This document shows, one piece after another, positions 1-53,046 of a stretch of DNA of 64,000 nucleotides. How positions within the stretch are numbered: position 1 is the first letter of the stretch; every line of letters begins with the position of its first letter. The notes under the pieces are model-generated. The model saw nothing but the letters and a program-made list of their open reading frames with translations. It had not been told where the DNA came from and ran no database searches. Position numbers and translations under genes: made by a program. This DNA comes from Spinacia oleracea (taxonomy: Eukaryota > Streptophyta > Magnoliopsida > Caryophyllales > Amaranthaceae): the NCBI RefSeq assembly GCF_020520425.1, contig NC_079492.1, positions 52,699,042-52,763,041 of the forward strand, read 5' to 3'.

Positions 1-697
1 CCGCGGGACACCCAACAAGGGAGAGTGCTCCTTGAGGGTTACCGCAAGCTAAAAGAGAAACTATTTAGGTACGGGCGTATGTCCAACAAGGGAGAGTGCT
101 CCTTGAGGACTATCGCAAGGTGGGAGACGTCCCGCAAGGCTAACTTGTCAGTTACCAAGTAAAATGAATGTTTTATGAAAGATAATGGGAACTATTAAAG
201 TTTCAAGTTATAAATTATGTTTTATTATAATGCATTTATGAAAGTGTTTTACTATATTCTATTCTCCCTGATTGCAAAGTAAATAAAATGAATTGAAATG
301 AGTTTACGCTGTTAGGGTAGTATGTTACTGGGCCTCGGCTCACGATATTGCTTTTGTTTTAGGTACGAAGAAGATCATGGGATGCCTTAGAGTGAGGATG
401 CAACCACCAAATTCACGATCGATGTTTAGTAAAGATAACTATGTCATTAGTATAAAGGGATGTATTATTTAAAGTCTAAGTTTGATTTCATGATTTGAGT
501 TAGATTTTAATATTAATGTTTAATCAGATGTTAAAAGTGTTTATTATTAAAGTTTATTTAGTAATTTAAAAAGGTTATGTCGCCTTGTATTTCCCACGAG
601 GGAAATAGGCATGTGACACTCCGACTAAATTAGGGTTTCCGCTGCTAATTAAAGATAATTAACCTAATTTATGGTGTTTAGAAGTCGGGGTGTTACA
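1..697 (+). mobile_element. 3' end of a long LTR (same family as the gag-only element), truncated by window edge
   Basis: This stretch is the reverse complement of the outer part of the long LTRs at 12989-15636 and 17910-20557. It contains the same duplicated block around 'CTCCTTGAGG' and ends in TGTTACA at 697. Read on the plus strand it is the 3' end of an LTR. The bases that follow (AAAGATCAGC) are not the primer-binding site seen next to the intact element's 5' LTR, so this is a 3' LTR or a solo LTR. The other end and its target duplication lie outside the window. Confidence 0.85.
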
Positions 698-760
698 AAA
701 GATCAGCTTCGAAAAAGGAAAAGACGGACTACAAGAAAGCTCCAAAGTCAGAGCAAATAC

Positions 761-844
761 CTTCTCCGAGGACTGAGAAACCTTCGCCTTCTTCGGATGC
801 GCAGAAGACTTCAGAAGAGTGCTACCCTTCCTTTTCCTTTGATC
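761..844 (-). pseudogene. Spliced ORF fragment, exon D (unrecognised protein)
   Basis: This 84-nt open block in minus orientation encodes a basic Lys/Ser-rich stretch containing SAHPKKAKVSQSSEK. A pyrimidine-rich TTTTTTAG precedes it and a GTATTTG donor follows it. It is in phase 0 with exon C at 919-1002. The downstream intron is cut by the LTR ending at 697. I do not recognise the family. The position next to a Tat gypsy element suggests an element-encoded ORF, but a captured host gene is possible. Confidence 0.45.
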
Positions 845-918
845 CTAAAAAAAGGAGACCAAGGATCAATAAATTCAGAGGAAGACAAAAGAGGAAATAA
901 AGAAAAAAGGTGAAGTAC

Positions 919-1002
919 CCGGTTCCTAGATAAAGAGATATCTATCCGAGCCGGAGATGAAACCGAAGGAACGGCACGCGGCACAGCGTCAGTCCCAGGA
1001 CC
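919..1002 (-). pseudogene. Spliced ORF fragment, exon C (unrecognised protein)
   Basis: This 84-nt minus-strand block is open in phase 0. It is preceded by TATCTTTCTAG and followed by GTACTTCACC. The encoded peptide is Pro/Val/Arg-rich (GPGTDAVPRAVPSVSS and on). It joins without frame change to exon B (1095-1348) on one side and exon D (761-844) on the other. The intervening introns are 92 and 74 nt, normal short plant-intron sizes. Confidence 0.45.
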
Positions 1003-1094
1003 CTAGAAAGATATTCCAGGACCAAGACGTTAGCCGACGGCCAACCAAAGAGAAAGAAAAGACAAACAAAAACCGAGCCTATAGAAACACTCAC

Positions 1095-1348
1095 CGGATC
1101 CGAAGTTGTCCTCAAAACAGGAAGCACGACCTTCACTGGAACAGCTTCGGGAGAGGAGGCAGAATCCCACGGATCAGCTCGAACTTCGGATATCCGAGCA
1201 ACACCCGAAGGAGACAACACGTAATCCTTCAGGCGAGGATTACGAGGATTCTCTTTCCCGAACTTGTAATCAGGAGCCGAGTCGTGAATAGTTTTCAGAT
1301 CCAAAGAGATGCCCAAAATCTCAGGATCAAGGCAGCTAAAGCCATACT
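1095..1348 (-). pseudogene. Spliced ORF fragment, exon B (unrecognised protein)
   Basis: This 254-nt minus-strand open block includes the peptide ILGISLDLKTIHDSAPDYKF. It starts after TTGTTTTGCAG and ends at CCG|GTGAGTG, in phase 0 with exon C. Upstream, 1411-1590 holds another coding-like stretch (LPSSWLPNLNYILREDILAV) with a GTGAGT donor at 1410. That frame needs a 1-nt indel to join exon B, so this copy is probably decayed. The family is not recognised. Confidence 0.45.
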
Positions 1349-1589
1349 CTGCAAAACAAAGTACAAAACGAGTCAGTAAAACGAAGGAAAAAAGAGGAGG
1401 ACAAACTCACTGAAACACGGTCCCAGCCGAAAGACACCTACCCCTATCAAAAATCCTGCTGAGACCGGCGACAGCAAGAATGTCCTCCCGCAAGATGTAG
1501 TTAAGGTTCGGGAGCCAGCTAGACGGCAGTTTATAATTATCCTCCCGAGCCAAGAACCACTGGAGGAGATCCACGTAGTGTTGATGGTT

Positions 1590-1722
1590 CCAGGGCTGAC
1601 TGCGACATATAGGTACAGGGTTTCCCCCTCCTTTGGTCTGGCCAGTGTCGGCAGTTGAGCTAGGTGGGCTCTGAGTTGCTGAAAAGCCTCTTTTTGCTCC
1701 TGCTCCCATATTAGCTCGGGGT
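1590..1722 (-). pseudogene. gypsy RNase H N-terminal fragment, separated from its RT by a solo LTR
   Basis: The minus frame reads QKEAFQQLRAHLAQLPTLAR followed by PKEGETLYLYVAVSP, the usual beginning of the RNase H domain that follows gypsy RT. The matching upstream part (RT connection region) ends at 3079 on the other side of the 1728-3073 LTR, and both junctions carry CCACC. After VAVSP the reading no longer resembles RNase H, which indicates a deletion or fusion junction near 1590. Confidence 0.75.
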
Positions 1723-1727
1723 CCACC

Positions 1728-3073
1728 TGTTAGGTTATGATACATATGACATTACATAAATCATGCGGAAACAACCATTAACCCAGGACAACATATTATT
1801 TACACATAATCATATAGCATAATTTAGATGCATACTCTTTGTTGCGTGCCCTCCCTAGCTGCGCCCGAACCGAACAAGAACAAGTCTTTTAGGACTCCAA
1901 GTGTCGTCCCTCCGTAGATAGTCCACAGCACGTCCGGATCCGCCTTAAGATTGACCAACTAGAATCGCCCTTAAGGTACTAGAAAATTTCGGCACTTTTG
2001 AGCAAGATGTGTGTTTGATTTTCTCTCAAAAAACTCACTTTTGAATACTTTTAAACTTGTGTATAAATTATGACCCCTAGGCCTTTATTTATAGAGTTAT
2101 GGAAAAGGAATCGTAATCCTAGTAGGATACGAATTAATTGAAATTAGAATCCTACATGAATTCTATTTAATTAATTTATCCAATTAGGAATAGTAATTTA
2201 ATCATACACTGACTCTTGCAGATTCAGGAATCACGCATGAGCACAAACCCACACACACACGGCAGCCACAAGGGCTGCCCATGCGCGTGCGAGCAGCAGC
2301 CCACGCAGCACGGCCCACGCATCCGTGGCCCTTGGCGCGCGCTGGGCTTGTGGCGTGCGTGCTTGCTGGGCGATGGCCCCGGCTTCGTGCTGGGCCTTCG
2401 TCCGGCAAGCCTCGTCCGATGCTAATTCGTACGATACGCTTCCGATTAAATTTCCATTTCCGGAATCTATTTCCGATACGAACAATATTTAATATTTCCG
2501 ATTCCGGAATTAATTTCCGTTTCGAACAAATATTTAATATTTCCGTTTCCGGAATTATTTTCCGATTCCGGCAATATTTCCGATTCTGACAATATTTCCG
2601 TTTCCGGCAATATTTCCGATTCTGGTAATATTTCCATTTCCAATAATATTTTCCGATACGTACCATGTTTCCGTTTCCGGCAACATCTACGACTTGGATA
2701 ATATTCATATTTCCGATACGATCCATATTTCCGTTTCCGGCAATATCATCGTTTCCGGAGTATTCATTTCTTGCCTGTGACGATCTTAGCTCCCACTGAA
2801 ACCAAGATCCGTCGGTTCCGAATATTCATAGATGGAGTATTTAATGCCATTAAATACTTGATCCGTTTACGTACTATTTGTGTGACCCTACGGGTTCAGT
2901 CAAGAGTAAGCTGTGGATTAATATCATTAATTCCACTTGAACTGAAGCGGCCTCTAGCTAGGCATTCAGCTCACTTGATCTCACTGAATTATTAACTTGT
3001 TAATTAATACTGAACCGCATTTATTAGACTTAACATAGAATGCATACTTGGACCAAGGGCATTATTTCCTTCA
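1728..3073 (-). mobile_element. Solo LTR of a Ty1/copia element (same family as 26567-36940)
   Basis: Read on the minus strand it starts TGAAGGAAATAATG at 3073 and ends CATAACCTAACA at 1728. It is closely similar to the 1,339- and 1,341-bp LTRs of the intact copia element. It is flanked by a perfect 5-bp target duplication, CCACC, at 1723-1727 and 3074-3078. No internal sequence is present, so it is a solo LTR left by recombination between two LTRs. It carries the TATAAATA box (near 2086-2096) and the CGGAAA-rich repeat block seen in the family. It splits the gypsy pol gene. Confidence 0.95.
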
Positions 3074-3078
3074 CCACC

Positions 3079-6000
3079 TTCCTCGGGACCCCCTTTTTCT
3101 TGACTGGTTCTGCTTCTCCCCCGGGGAGGTTTTTTAGTGCTTTGAAGAAAGGGGCTCCCTTGTCCGAGGCTTTTGATATGAACCTTGTTAGTGCGGCTAA
3201 CCTGCCGGTTAGCCTCTGCACGTCTCTCTTGGTCCTTGGCTCGGGTAAATCCAACGCTGCTTGGACTTTGTCCGGGTTCGCATCGATTCCTCTTTCGCTC
3301 ACCATGAATCCGAGGAATTTCCCCGACTTCACCCCGAAGACACATTATTTTGGGTTCAGCTTCATGCTGTATTTCCTCAGGTTTCCGAAGGTCTCTGCCA
3401 AGTCCTTGACATGGTCTTCCTCCTTAATGCTTTTTACGATGGAGTCATCCACATAGACCTCGACGTTCCTCCCTTTCTGGTCGGCGAAGACGTGATCAAC
3501 TAGCCTCTGGTATGTAGCGCCGGCATTTTTCAAGCCGAATGGCATCATTTTGTAGTTGAACACTCCTGCGCTCGTGATGAATGCTGTCTTCGCCCTGTCG
3601 TCGGGGTGCATGAACACTTGATGGTAGCCTGAAAAGGCATCCATGAAGCTGAGCAGTGCATGGCCGCTGGTGGAGTCAACCAATTGATCTATCCTCGGCA
3701 GGGGATAGCAGTCCTTGGGGCAGGCTCGGTTCTGATCTGTGAAATCCACGCACATTCGCCAAGAGCCGTTCGCTTTCTTGACCATCACCACGTTGGCCAA
3801 CCATTTTGGGTACATGCATGGCTCGATGAATCCGGCTTCCTGCAACTTTTTCACCTCTTCGGCGATGGCTCTGTTTTTCTCCGAGGAGTAATTCCTCTTC
3901 TTTTGTTTGATTGGCCGAGCTTCAGCGTTGACGTCCAGCTTGTGACAAATCAGCTTCGGATTTATCCCTGGCATATCTGCTGCTGACCATGCAAAAATGT
4001 CTTTGTGATCCCTGAGCAGTTGGATCAAATCGATTCGGAGCCCCGAGCTTAGGCCCTTGCCTATTCGGACGCTCCTGTCTGAACCCTCTTCGAGGAAGAT
4101 ATCCTCCATTTCCTGATCTGGTTCGGGAGATAGGGTTTCGGGGCGGGCATCGACCTCTGCGGGAGATAAGCTGCTCGTGCCTGCTTTTCTCCTTTTTGCC
4201 TCGCTCTCCTCTCCTGGAGCATCTTTCTCCGCCTCGGAACCGTCTCCTAATTTGGGCTTTCGGACAGCGGTGTGGCAGGTTCTTCTTGCAACCTCTTGAT
4301 CACCTCTAATTCGTTCGGCGAATCCTGCGTCCGAGACGTATATCATCAGCTGATGGTATGTGGAGGAGACTGCTTGCATCTTGTGAATCATGGTTCTTCC
4401 CATGATTACGTTGTATACGGAGTCGCAGTCCATCACCAAAAATTCGTCCCGAAGGGTTTTTGCTGCTTGGCCTTCGCCCACTGTGACTGGCAGGGTGATC
4501 TTTCCTCGAGGGATAGCTGCGGATCCGTTGAATCCGATCAGGGGGTAACTGACTTTCGTCAATGCTTCCTCTGACTCTTCGAGGATCAGTTGCTCGAAGC
4601 AGTTTCTGAAGATGATGTTGACGGCACTTCCTCCGTCGACCAACACTCGGTGTATGTTGTGGTTATTGAGGTCCATGGAAATGACTAGAGGATCGTCATG
4701 TTTGTACTGGACTCCGAAGCAATCATCGGCAGTGAAGGTCATGTTCGGGGGGTGTGGTTGGTTGTCTCCCACTGCGCTGAAGTTGACTCGATGGGTGAGA
4801 GCTCTTAGGTGTTTCTTGCTGGCCTGACCAGACTTCTGTCCCCCGAACACCACTAGGATGTCATTCTTCTTGTGCCCTGTTGCTTCGTAGACCCTTTTCT
4901 GGGGTTGCTCATGTTGTTTGCCACTTGCGGCCTTTTCTTTTTCCTCCCTTCGGTCTAACAAGTATTGTTTCAGGTAACCTCGGCGAACGAGGTCCTCAAT
5001 GTTGTCTTTCAGCGAGTTGCATTCTTCGGTGTGGTGACCGAAGTCATCATGAAACTCGCACCATTTGTTCTTGTTTCTCCGAGCTGGGTTGGACTTGAGC
5101 TTCCCAGGTAGTTTCCACTTTTCATCATTTCTGTTGAGGCTAAAGATTTCTTTTCGGGGCAGAGTTAGTGGAGTGTAGTTAGCGTATTTGGGTTGAAGTT
5201 CACCCCTTCTCCCGTCTTTCTTCGAGCTCATTTCTCTAACTCCTACTTTCTCCTTCCCTTTCCTTGAGCTGCCCTCGGGCTTGCTCTGGGCATTTTTTGT
5301 GTCTCTCGGATCCGACGATCCTTTCAACCTTGCAGCAGCTTTGTTGAACTCTTCGGTTCTGATGAATGCATCAGCCATTTGGAACACGTCGGCTATTTTG
5401 GAGGGGTTTTTCATCGAGAGCTTGTCACGGAATTTCCCTTCCTGGAGCGCGTGCTTCAAGGCGAAGATGGCCACGTCTGGCTGCAAGTTTGGTATGTTTG
5501 TTGATTCCTTCATGAATCTGGCCATGAACTCTCTTAGACTTTCGTCTCTTTCTTGTTGGATTAAGGTCAGTTCTGCTGTGGTTCGCTCGGGTCGATTGTT
5601 GCTCACGAACTGTGTGCAGAATCTCTTTTTTAGCTTCTTCCAGCTTTTGATCGATCCCTTCGGCAGCGATCTAAACCACTCTCCCGCCACTCCGGTTAGC
5701 GTGGTTGGGAAATATTTACACCAACATGCTTCGGAGTAGGGGCTCAAGAACATTTGCTGTTCGTAGGAGATGACATGATCCCTCGGATCTGTGATTCCGT
5801 TATATGTCAGGTGTGCTGGCAGCCTCACCTTCGGTATTTCTTCCATGATCAGCTCGTCCGAGAAAGGGGATGACGTGGGAGTCATGATTCTTTTCCCGAG
5901 TCTAGCCCTGATGCCTTCGTTCGCCGAGGTTCTGTGATTAGAACGTTCGGGCGTACGATGGGGGCTAGGGGTTCGATCATGCCTCCTGTCTCTTCTTCTT

Positions 6001-6584
6001 TCTTGGCTACTGACCTCGGGTCGTTCGCCAGATCTGCTTGATTCGCCTACCCCGAGTCTCGTATGGATCAAGGGTCTTAACCTTGAGTGGACCGAGGGCC
6101 TCAACCTGCTGAGCACCGAGCTTCGGATCCGGGTGTTATGAGTAGTCGATTCGCTTTGGAGAGCTGTTGGAGTAGGCGATGGTCTTGCAAACCAATCTGG
6201 TTGTTGTTGTGCCCTTTTTTGGGTGTCCCACGTGATTTCCATCCATCTCGACGTCAGGTGTGTTCATGTCAAGGGAAGGAGCTCTCGTTCGGGTCTGGAC
6301 ACTTCTACACTGGGCGGCTCGTTCAGCCTTCGCCTGGTCCTCCTCTCTTCTCTGCGGTCTTTTGCCAATCCTTGCTGCTTCTCATTGAAGAGGAAGTTTT
6401 GCATGATGGTCATGGCCGCAGTGAGCTCTTCCCTAGTTGGAATCGGAGGTCCTGTGTTTGTGGCGGTCGTAGCTCTGCTTGGCTGTGACCTTGCCACCGA
6501 TTGAGGGTGCTCCTCTTCGTCAGATTCCGAATCTGACCGCACTATCATATCGTCATCATTGTTGTTGATAACATCATTAACCAT
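3079..6584 (-). pseudogene. gypsy (Tat-like) gag-protease-RT polyprotein, interrupted by two stops
   Basis: One minus-strand frame runs from ATG at 6584 to the LTR insertion at 3078. It is broken only by a TGA at 6261-6263 and a TAA at 3342-3344. Reading order: an acidic N-terminal region; the gag core with WCKYFPTTLTGVAGEWFRSL; a CEFHDDFGHHTEEC zinc finger; an aspartic protease region with VDGGSAVNII (about 4611-4640); and the reverse transcriptase with DAFSGYHQ, MPFGLKNA and the YVDD catalytic box (about 3441-3460). The TAA falls in the conserved NPK*CVFG segment just after the RT palm. The uninterrupted part from 6242 to 3345 is 965 codons. The element would have encoded its capsid and replication enzymes, but this copy cannot make the full product. 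Confidence 0.9.
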
Positions 6585-6632
6585 TTTGCAGAAAGAGGTG
6601 GTTAATGTCTTTCAAAGGCTTTGAAGTGTTCT

Positions 6633-6650
6633 TCCCCACAGACGACGCCA
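6633..6650 (-). promoter_or_regulatory. Primer-binding site of the left gypsy element
   Basis: The minus strand reads TGGCGTCGTCTGTGGGGA, three bases after the LTR end (..GGAACA). It matches the primer-binding site of the other gypsy element at 60535 (TGGCGCCGTCTGTGGGGA) with one substitution. The first nine or so bases resemble the complement of the tRNA-Asp 3' end. The tRNA assignment is inference. Confidence 0.7.
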
Positions 6651-6653
6651 AAT

Positions 6654-7362
6654 TGTTCCGGTGTTGTAAAGATGGAAACAATGGGCTTCGAATGAAGGCC
6701 CTTTCGTATGTGTTGAAGATCTTGCTTGCTTGAATGAGTCAAGTCCGAATTCACCTGCACAAGAGCAAATTCACTAGCCTCGGGGGTGTTTCCGAGGAAA
6801 GCCCCTCCGATGCCTAAGTAAGAACGATGCTCGGATTCTAGAGAGAAGTTCTCTAGAAGAGTAGTCTTAAGGCGATAAATTGGACGTACCTTGAGGTGTG
6901 AGCCTTGGTGGTCTATTTATAGTGTTTGCATAATAAATGCCCATAGGTCATTTATTGCTATTGGGCCTTGGGCCTTAATGGATGGCTGAATAGCCATAGT
7001 GGTAGGTTTGATGCTGTTGTTTAGAGCCATTGGGCTTTGGACTTAGTGGCCCAATTGAATATCACACTACAAGAATTTGTACTATTAACGACGGGAAATC
7101 CCGTCGCGAAAGGCCAATATTCGTTGATTAACGACGGGATTTCCTGTCGCGAACCCGTCATAAAAGGGGGTCGTCGTTACTAGAAATCCCGTCGTAAATT
7201 CGTTGTAAATCCGTCGCAGAAGACATTTGCGACGGTTATTCCCGTCATTGTTTGGTTGTTAGCCCCGTCGCAAAAGGCTTTTGCGACGGGATTTTTGACC
7301 CGTCGTAATTAGGTAGTCGTTAAAGATACAAATTCTTGTAGTGTCAATTGGGAGCCCAAACA
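6654..7362 (-). mobile_element. 5' LTR of the left gypsy element, with CACTA MITE inserted
   Basis: Read on the minus strand it begins TGTTTGGGCTCC at 7362 and ends CCGGAACA at 6654, giving the TGTT...AACA ends expected of an LTR. The primer-binding site follows. A TATAAATAG box lies near 6914-6921. Without the MITE the LTR is about 427 bp. The right boundary was chosen from the TG start and has not been confirmed against a second LTR. Confidence 0.6.
7065..7343. mobile_element. Small non-autonomous CACTA element (279 bp)
   Basis: It starts CACTACAAGAATTTGTA and ends with the inverse TACAAATTCTTGTAGTG. The imperfect terminal inverted repeat extends to about 28 bp. It is flanked by a 3-bp target duplication TCA (7062-7064 and 7344-7346), the size CACTA elements make. 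The interior holds many copies of CGACGGG / CCCGTCG in both orientations, as expected of the subterminal transposase-binding repeats. It has no coding capacity. It sits in the U3 part of the gypsy LTR. Confidence 0.92.
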
Positions 7363-8489
7363 GAAACTGTTATATTTCTTGTTCTTAAATATTAGTAAAG
7401 CATTTGTTATGTATTTTTGACAAAATTGTTATTTTTTATTATTAATTATATTGATGTTCTATATTAGACAGAAGATGTGCTTGGTGTCCATCCATGGCTT
7501 GTACAATAACATAGGCTCCATTGCAATTGTTCATTTAAGCTTTGAATAGGATAAGCTCATGATTTAAAATTGCATTAAAAGTCTAATTTGTTACACTAAG
7601 TAAAACAAAGTAGCATAAAGTTTTACTCCTTATAATTATCAAAAAAAAAAAAACATTGAAACAAAGAATTGTAAAACCAAAAATAAAAATAAGGAAATGG
7701 AATGAAATCAATTCATGTAATTAACAAAGGTGAATGGATCGGTGAAAAAAGAAACAACGTACTAATAACGCCTGCAATAAATATAGAATCTAAAATCATT
7801 AGGTGATTAATTGGTTATATTATGATTTCATATTTTGGCAACCAAGGACATTTGATTCACTTTGTAACTGACATATTTGGCAATATAAAGATTACGAGCA
7901 ATGGACAACGGTATTGCCTTGGATATGTCAACCTTTGCCTTGGAAAAATCCGTACCCTAAAAAATAGCCATTTTGGTAAATAAAATTGTAAAATTAGTCA
8001 TTTTTGTAAATAAATGGTAGCTAGTTTGGGAAATAGATTTCAAAAATAGCCATTTTGGTAAATGAAATTGTAAAAGTAGCCATTTTCGTAAAAGATCCAT
8101 TATTTTTCTGATTTATGAATAGTTCTCCTATATTATACCATTTACAGGGGGAAATAATTGTTATTCAACCATTGATCTTATTAGATTGTGATTGTGTCTG
8201 AAAATTTGGGAGTGCAAATGGGTTAAAGTCTTTGGACTTATTGGTTGAATGAGAATCGGACCAACGTGAATTTGAACCAAATATTAACCATGGTTAGTAC
8301 TTTAATAACTTATTTGACAAAAATAAACAATAATATCATGGATGTTTATGTATAATTAGTATAGGCATATTTATTTGATTCACCATAAGGAATCAGAAAA
8401 AAAAAAACATGTATTTGCCAATGACAATTTCTCCTAATTAATTAATTATGCATACACCAAAATACAATAAAAAAAATCAGGAAGTATAC
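7363..8489. other. Intron 3 sequence of the PILS gene, no gene seen
   Basis: AT-rich DNA between the gypsy LTR and PILS exon 3. The only structure I see is a cluster at about 7967-8095 of related blocks of the type AATAGCCATTTTGGTAAAT repeated about four times with changes. No coding exon of the PILS family was found here, so the fourth exon must be beyond the left edge or unrecognisable. Confidence 0.6.
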
Positions 8490-50770
<42,281 letters not shown>

Positions 50771-50860
50771 TGTTCGTCACTGGAAGTTTTAATTTGTTTT
50801 TTTGATAAAAAATCAATCTGAAACTTGTGATCAATATAGCATTTATCTCCCACATAGTGT

Positions 50861-50873
50861 TTTTATTATATAC
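50861..50873 (-). promoter_or_regulatory. Possible TATA box of the PILS gene
   Basis: The minus strand reads GTATATAATAAAA about 95 bases upstream of the start codon, a plausible spacing for a short 5' UTR. Inference only. Confidence 0.35.
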
Positions 50874-50919
50874 AGTGAGATTATTATTAGTATTAACTAG
50901 TATTATATTAGCAATAATG

Positions 50920-51231
50920 TCCATTGACAAAGGAAGAAAATGAATCTAGACTAAATGATCATGACATGTTCACTTTCACTCCTTAATAATGGGATTTAGT
51001 CTAAACGAGGAATTAGTTGGAGGCACGCACCTTATTGCACAAAAACACCTCTCAATATTGTTTGCGAAACGGCAAAACCGCGTTTCTTTATTTGCACCCA
51101 AAAGTATTTCGTAGTTAAAGAAATGGCTATGACAATACTCTGTAATACATTGACGAAACGATGTTGAAACGGGAAATCGGCATTTGCTTGCGTTTCGCAA
51201 ACAAACGTCACGGGGGGTTTCCATTGACAAA
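50920..51231. repeat. Segment bounded by a 12-bp direct repeat and containing a 13-bp inverted repeat
   Basis: TCCATTGACAAA occurs at 50920-50931 and 51220-51231. Between them TGTTTGCGAAACG (51059-51071) is inverted at 51191-51203, 119 bp apart. It could be a small unnamed foldback insertion in the PILS promoter. Confidence 0.5.
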
Positions 51232-51233
51232 AC

Positions 51234-51657
51234 TGTTAAGATAGTATACTAGTGCAACTAGGATACTAGAATTAGAATTAATTAACCCAGGATTAACTTA
51301 CTGGAATCCTAGTAGTAGAGTATTATCTTGCGTTAGAACTCTCATACATTGTAATATATATTCCGGATGATTAAACATTAATAAACAACTTGGAAATAAT
51401 ATTTGTCATGGTATCAAGAGGAAGGTTAGATTTTTTCCGCATAATTAATACAGAAATGCGAGTTATGGCAAAAGACGATGACAAACCCAGCGACGAACTG
51501 TCGAAGGAGTACTATCTGGGTTCAAGTGATGCGCCCGGGAATATTATCACGCCGGCCAATTAAACTACGTGGGTCGAAGAATTATGACGAGTGAGCTGCT
51601 TCCGTTTGTCGAGCCCTCATATCCAAAAGGAAATTTGGTTTCGTTGAAGGTAAAATC
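51234..51657 (+). mobile_element. 5' fragment of a short-LTR Ty1/copia element
   Basis: A 175-bp LTR-like block starts TGTTAAGATAG at 51234 and ends TTTGTCA at 51408, followed by TGGTATCAAGAGG, a PBS variant. Then ATG at 51463 (MAKDDDKPSDELSKEYYL) and a frame with LISKRKFGFVEGKI, a gag start typical of short-LTR copia elements, with a stop in between. It is interrupted at 51658 by the next copia element. The rest lies outside the window. Confidence 0.65.
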
Positions 51658-53032
51658 TGAAGGAAATAATGCCCTTGGTTCAAGTATGCATTCAATGCTA
51701 AATGTAATAAATGCGATTCAGTATTAATTAATTATGCAAATTAATAATTTAGTGAGATCAAGTGAGCTGTATGCCTAGCTAGAGTCCGCTTCAGTTCAAG
51801 TGGAATTAATAATATTAATCCACAGCTTACTCTTGACTGAACCCGTAGGATCACACAAATAATACGTGAACGGATCAAGTATTTAAGTGAATTAAATACT
51901 CTATTTATGAACATTCAGAAACGACGGATCTCGGTTCCAGTGAGAGCTGAAATCGTCAAAAGGCAAAATATGAATACTCCGGAAATGATGATATTGCCGG
52001 AAACGGAAATATAAATATTATCCAAGTCGTAGATGTTGCCAGAAACGGAAACATGGTACGTATCGGAAAATATTATCGGAAATAGAAATATTGCCGGAAT
52101 CAAAAATATTGCCGGAAACGGAAATATTACCTGAATCGGAAATATTGTCGGAATCGGAAATATTAAATATTTGTTCGAATCGGAAATATTAAATATTGTT
52201 CGAATCGGAAATGAATTCCGGAATCGGAAAACGAATTGGAAGCGCGACGTACGGAAGATTGACGGAAGAGCTTGCTAGACGCAAGGCCCAACGCCCATCG
52301 AAGCCCGCGCGCGCAAGCGAGCAGCAAGGCAGGCCTAGCGCGCAAGCGACTGAGGCAGGCCCAGCGAGCAGCGCCCAACGATGGGCCACTTGCTGCCAGC
52401 GCCTAGCCTTGGGCCGAGCCGAGCACCAGCGCCCTTTGTGGGCTGCGTGGTTGCGAGGCTTCGTACGACCAAGTCCTTGGTCGTTTATGATTGCTTATTA
52501 TCATTTTTCTTAATTCTACTCGAATTGAATGTTATTGTTAAATCTGAAACACTTAGGTGTTTGATTAAAGATTAAATTCTAATGATTTAATTCAACTAGA
52601 ATCCTAATGAATTTAGTTATTGGAATCCTAGTAGAATTCTAATTCCGTTATTTCCACCCTATAAATACGTGGTTCATAATCACAATTTATACAACAATTC
52701 AATAAGTATTCACATAGATTAAGTTCAAGTAAGAATTTAATAATTTGCCTAAAATTAATATTTAAAGCTTTCAGAATAAACATAATACCTTAGAGAATAT
52801 CCTAGTTGGTTGAATCTAAGGCGGATCCGAACGTGCTGTGGACTATCTATGGAGGGAGGACATTTTGAGTCCTAAACTTGTTCTTGTTCGGTTCCGGAGC
52901 AGCTAGGGTAGGCAAGCATCACATTGTATGTATCCTAATTATGCTAATTGACTATGTGGCAATTAATTTGGATTCCTGGCTTTATGGTTTTTCCGCATGA
53001 AATATATTGTTTATATTTGTCATAACCTAACT
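51658..53032 (+). mobile_element. 5' LTR of the decayed copia element
   Basis: 1,375 bp, starts TGAAGGAAATAATG and ends ..CATAACCTAACT, with the terminal CA changed to CT. The TATAAATA box is at 52660-52667. The CGGAAA-type array (51975-52230) is shorter and differently arranged than in the intact copy. Confidence 0.88.
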
Positions 53033-53046
53033 GTGGTATCACGAGC

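Larger units (their letters stand above)
698..7362 (-). mobile_element. Ty3/gypsy element, Tat-like lineage, partial and interrupted
   Basis: Minus-strand gypsy element with a 5' LTR at 6654-7362, a primer-binding site at 6633-6650, and gag-protease-RT from 6584 leftward. It is interrupted by a solo copia LTR (1728-3073), after which the RNase H start resumes at 1722 and soon breaks off. Tat-type features are the CxFHxxxGH zinc finger and the RT block CPKDCYPLPRIDQLV. No 3' LTR is visible. Sequence left of about 1590 no longer reads as pol, so the element is deleted or joined to another element there, and a different LTR ends at 697. It lies in intron 3 of the PILS gene. Confidence 0.85.

Noticed and set aside
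3040..6488. Plus-strand frames opposite the gypsy polyprotein
   Set aside because: Shadows of the minus-strand gag-pol frame.
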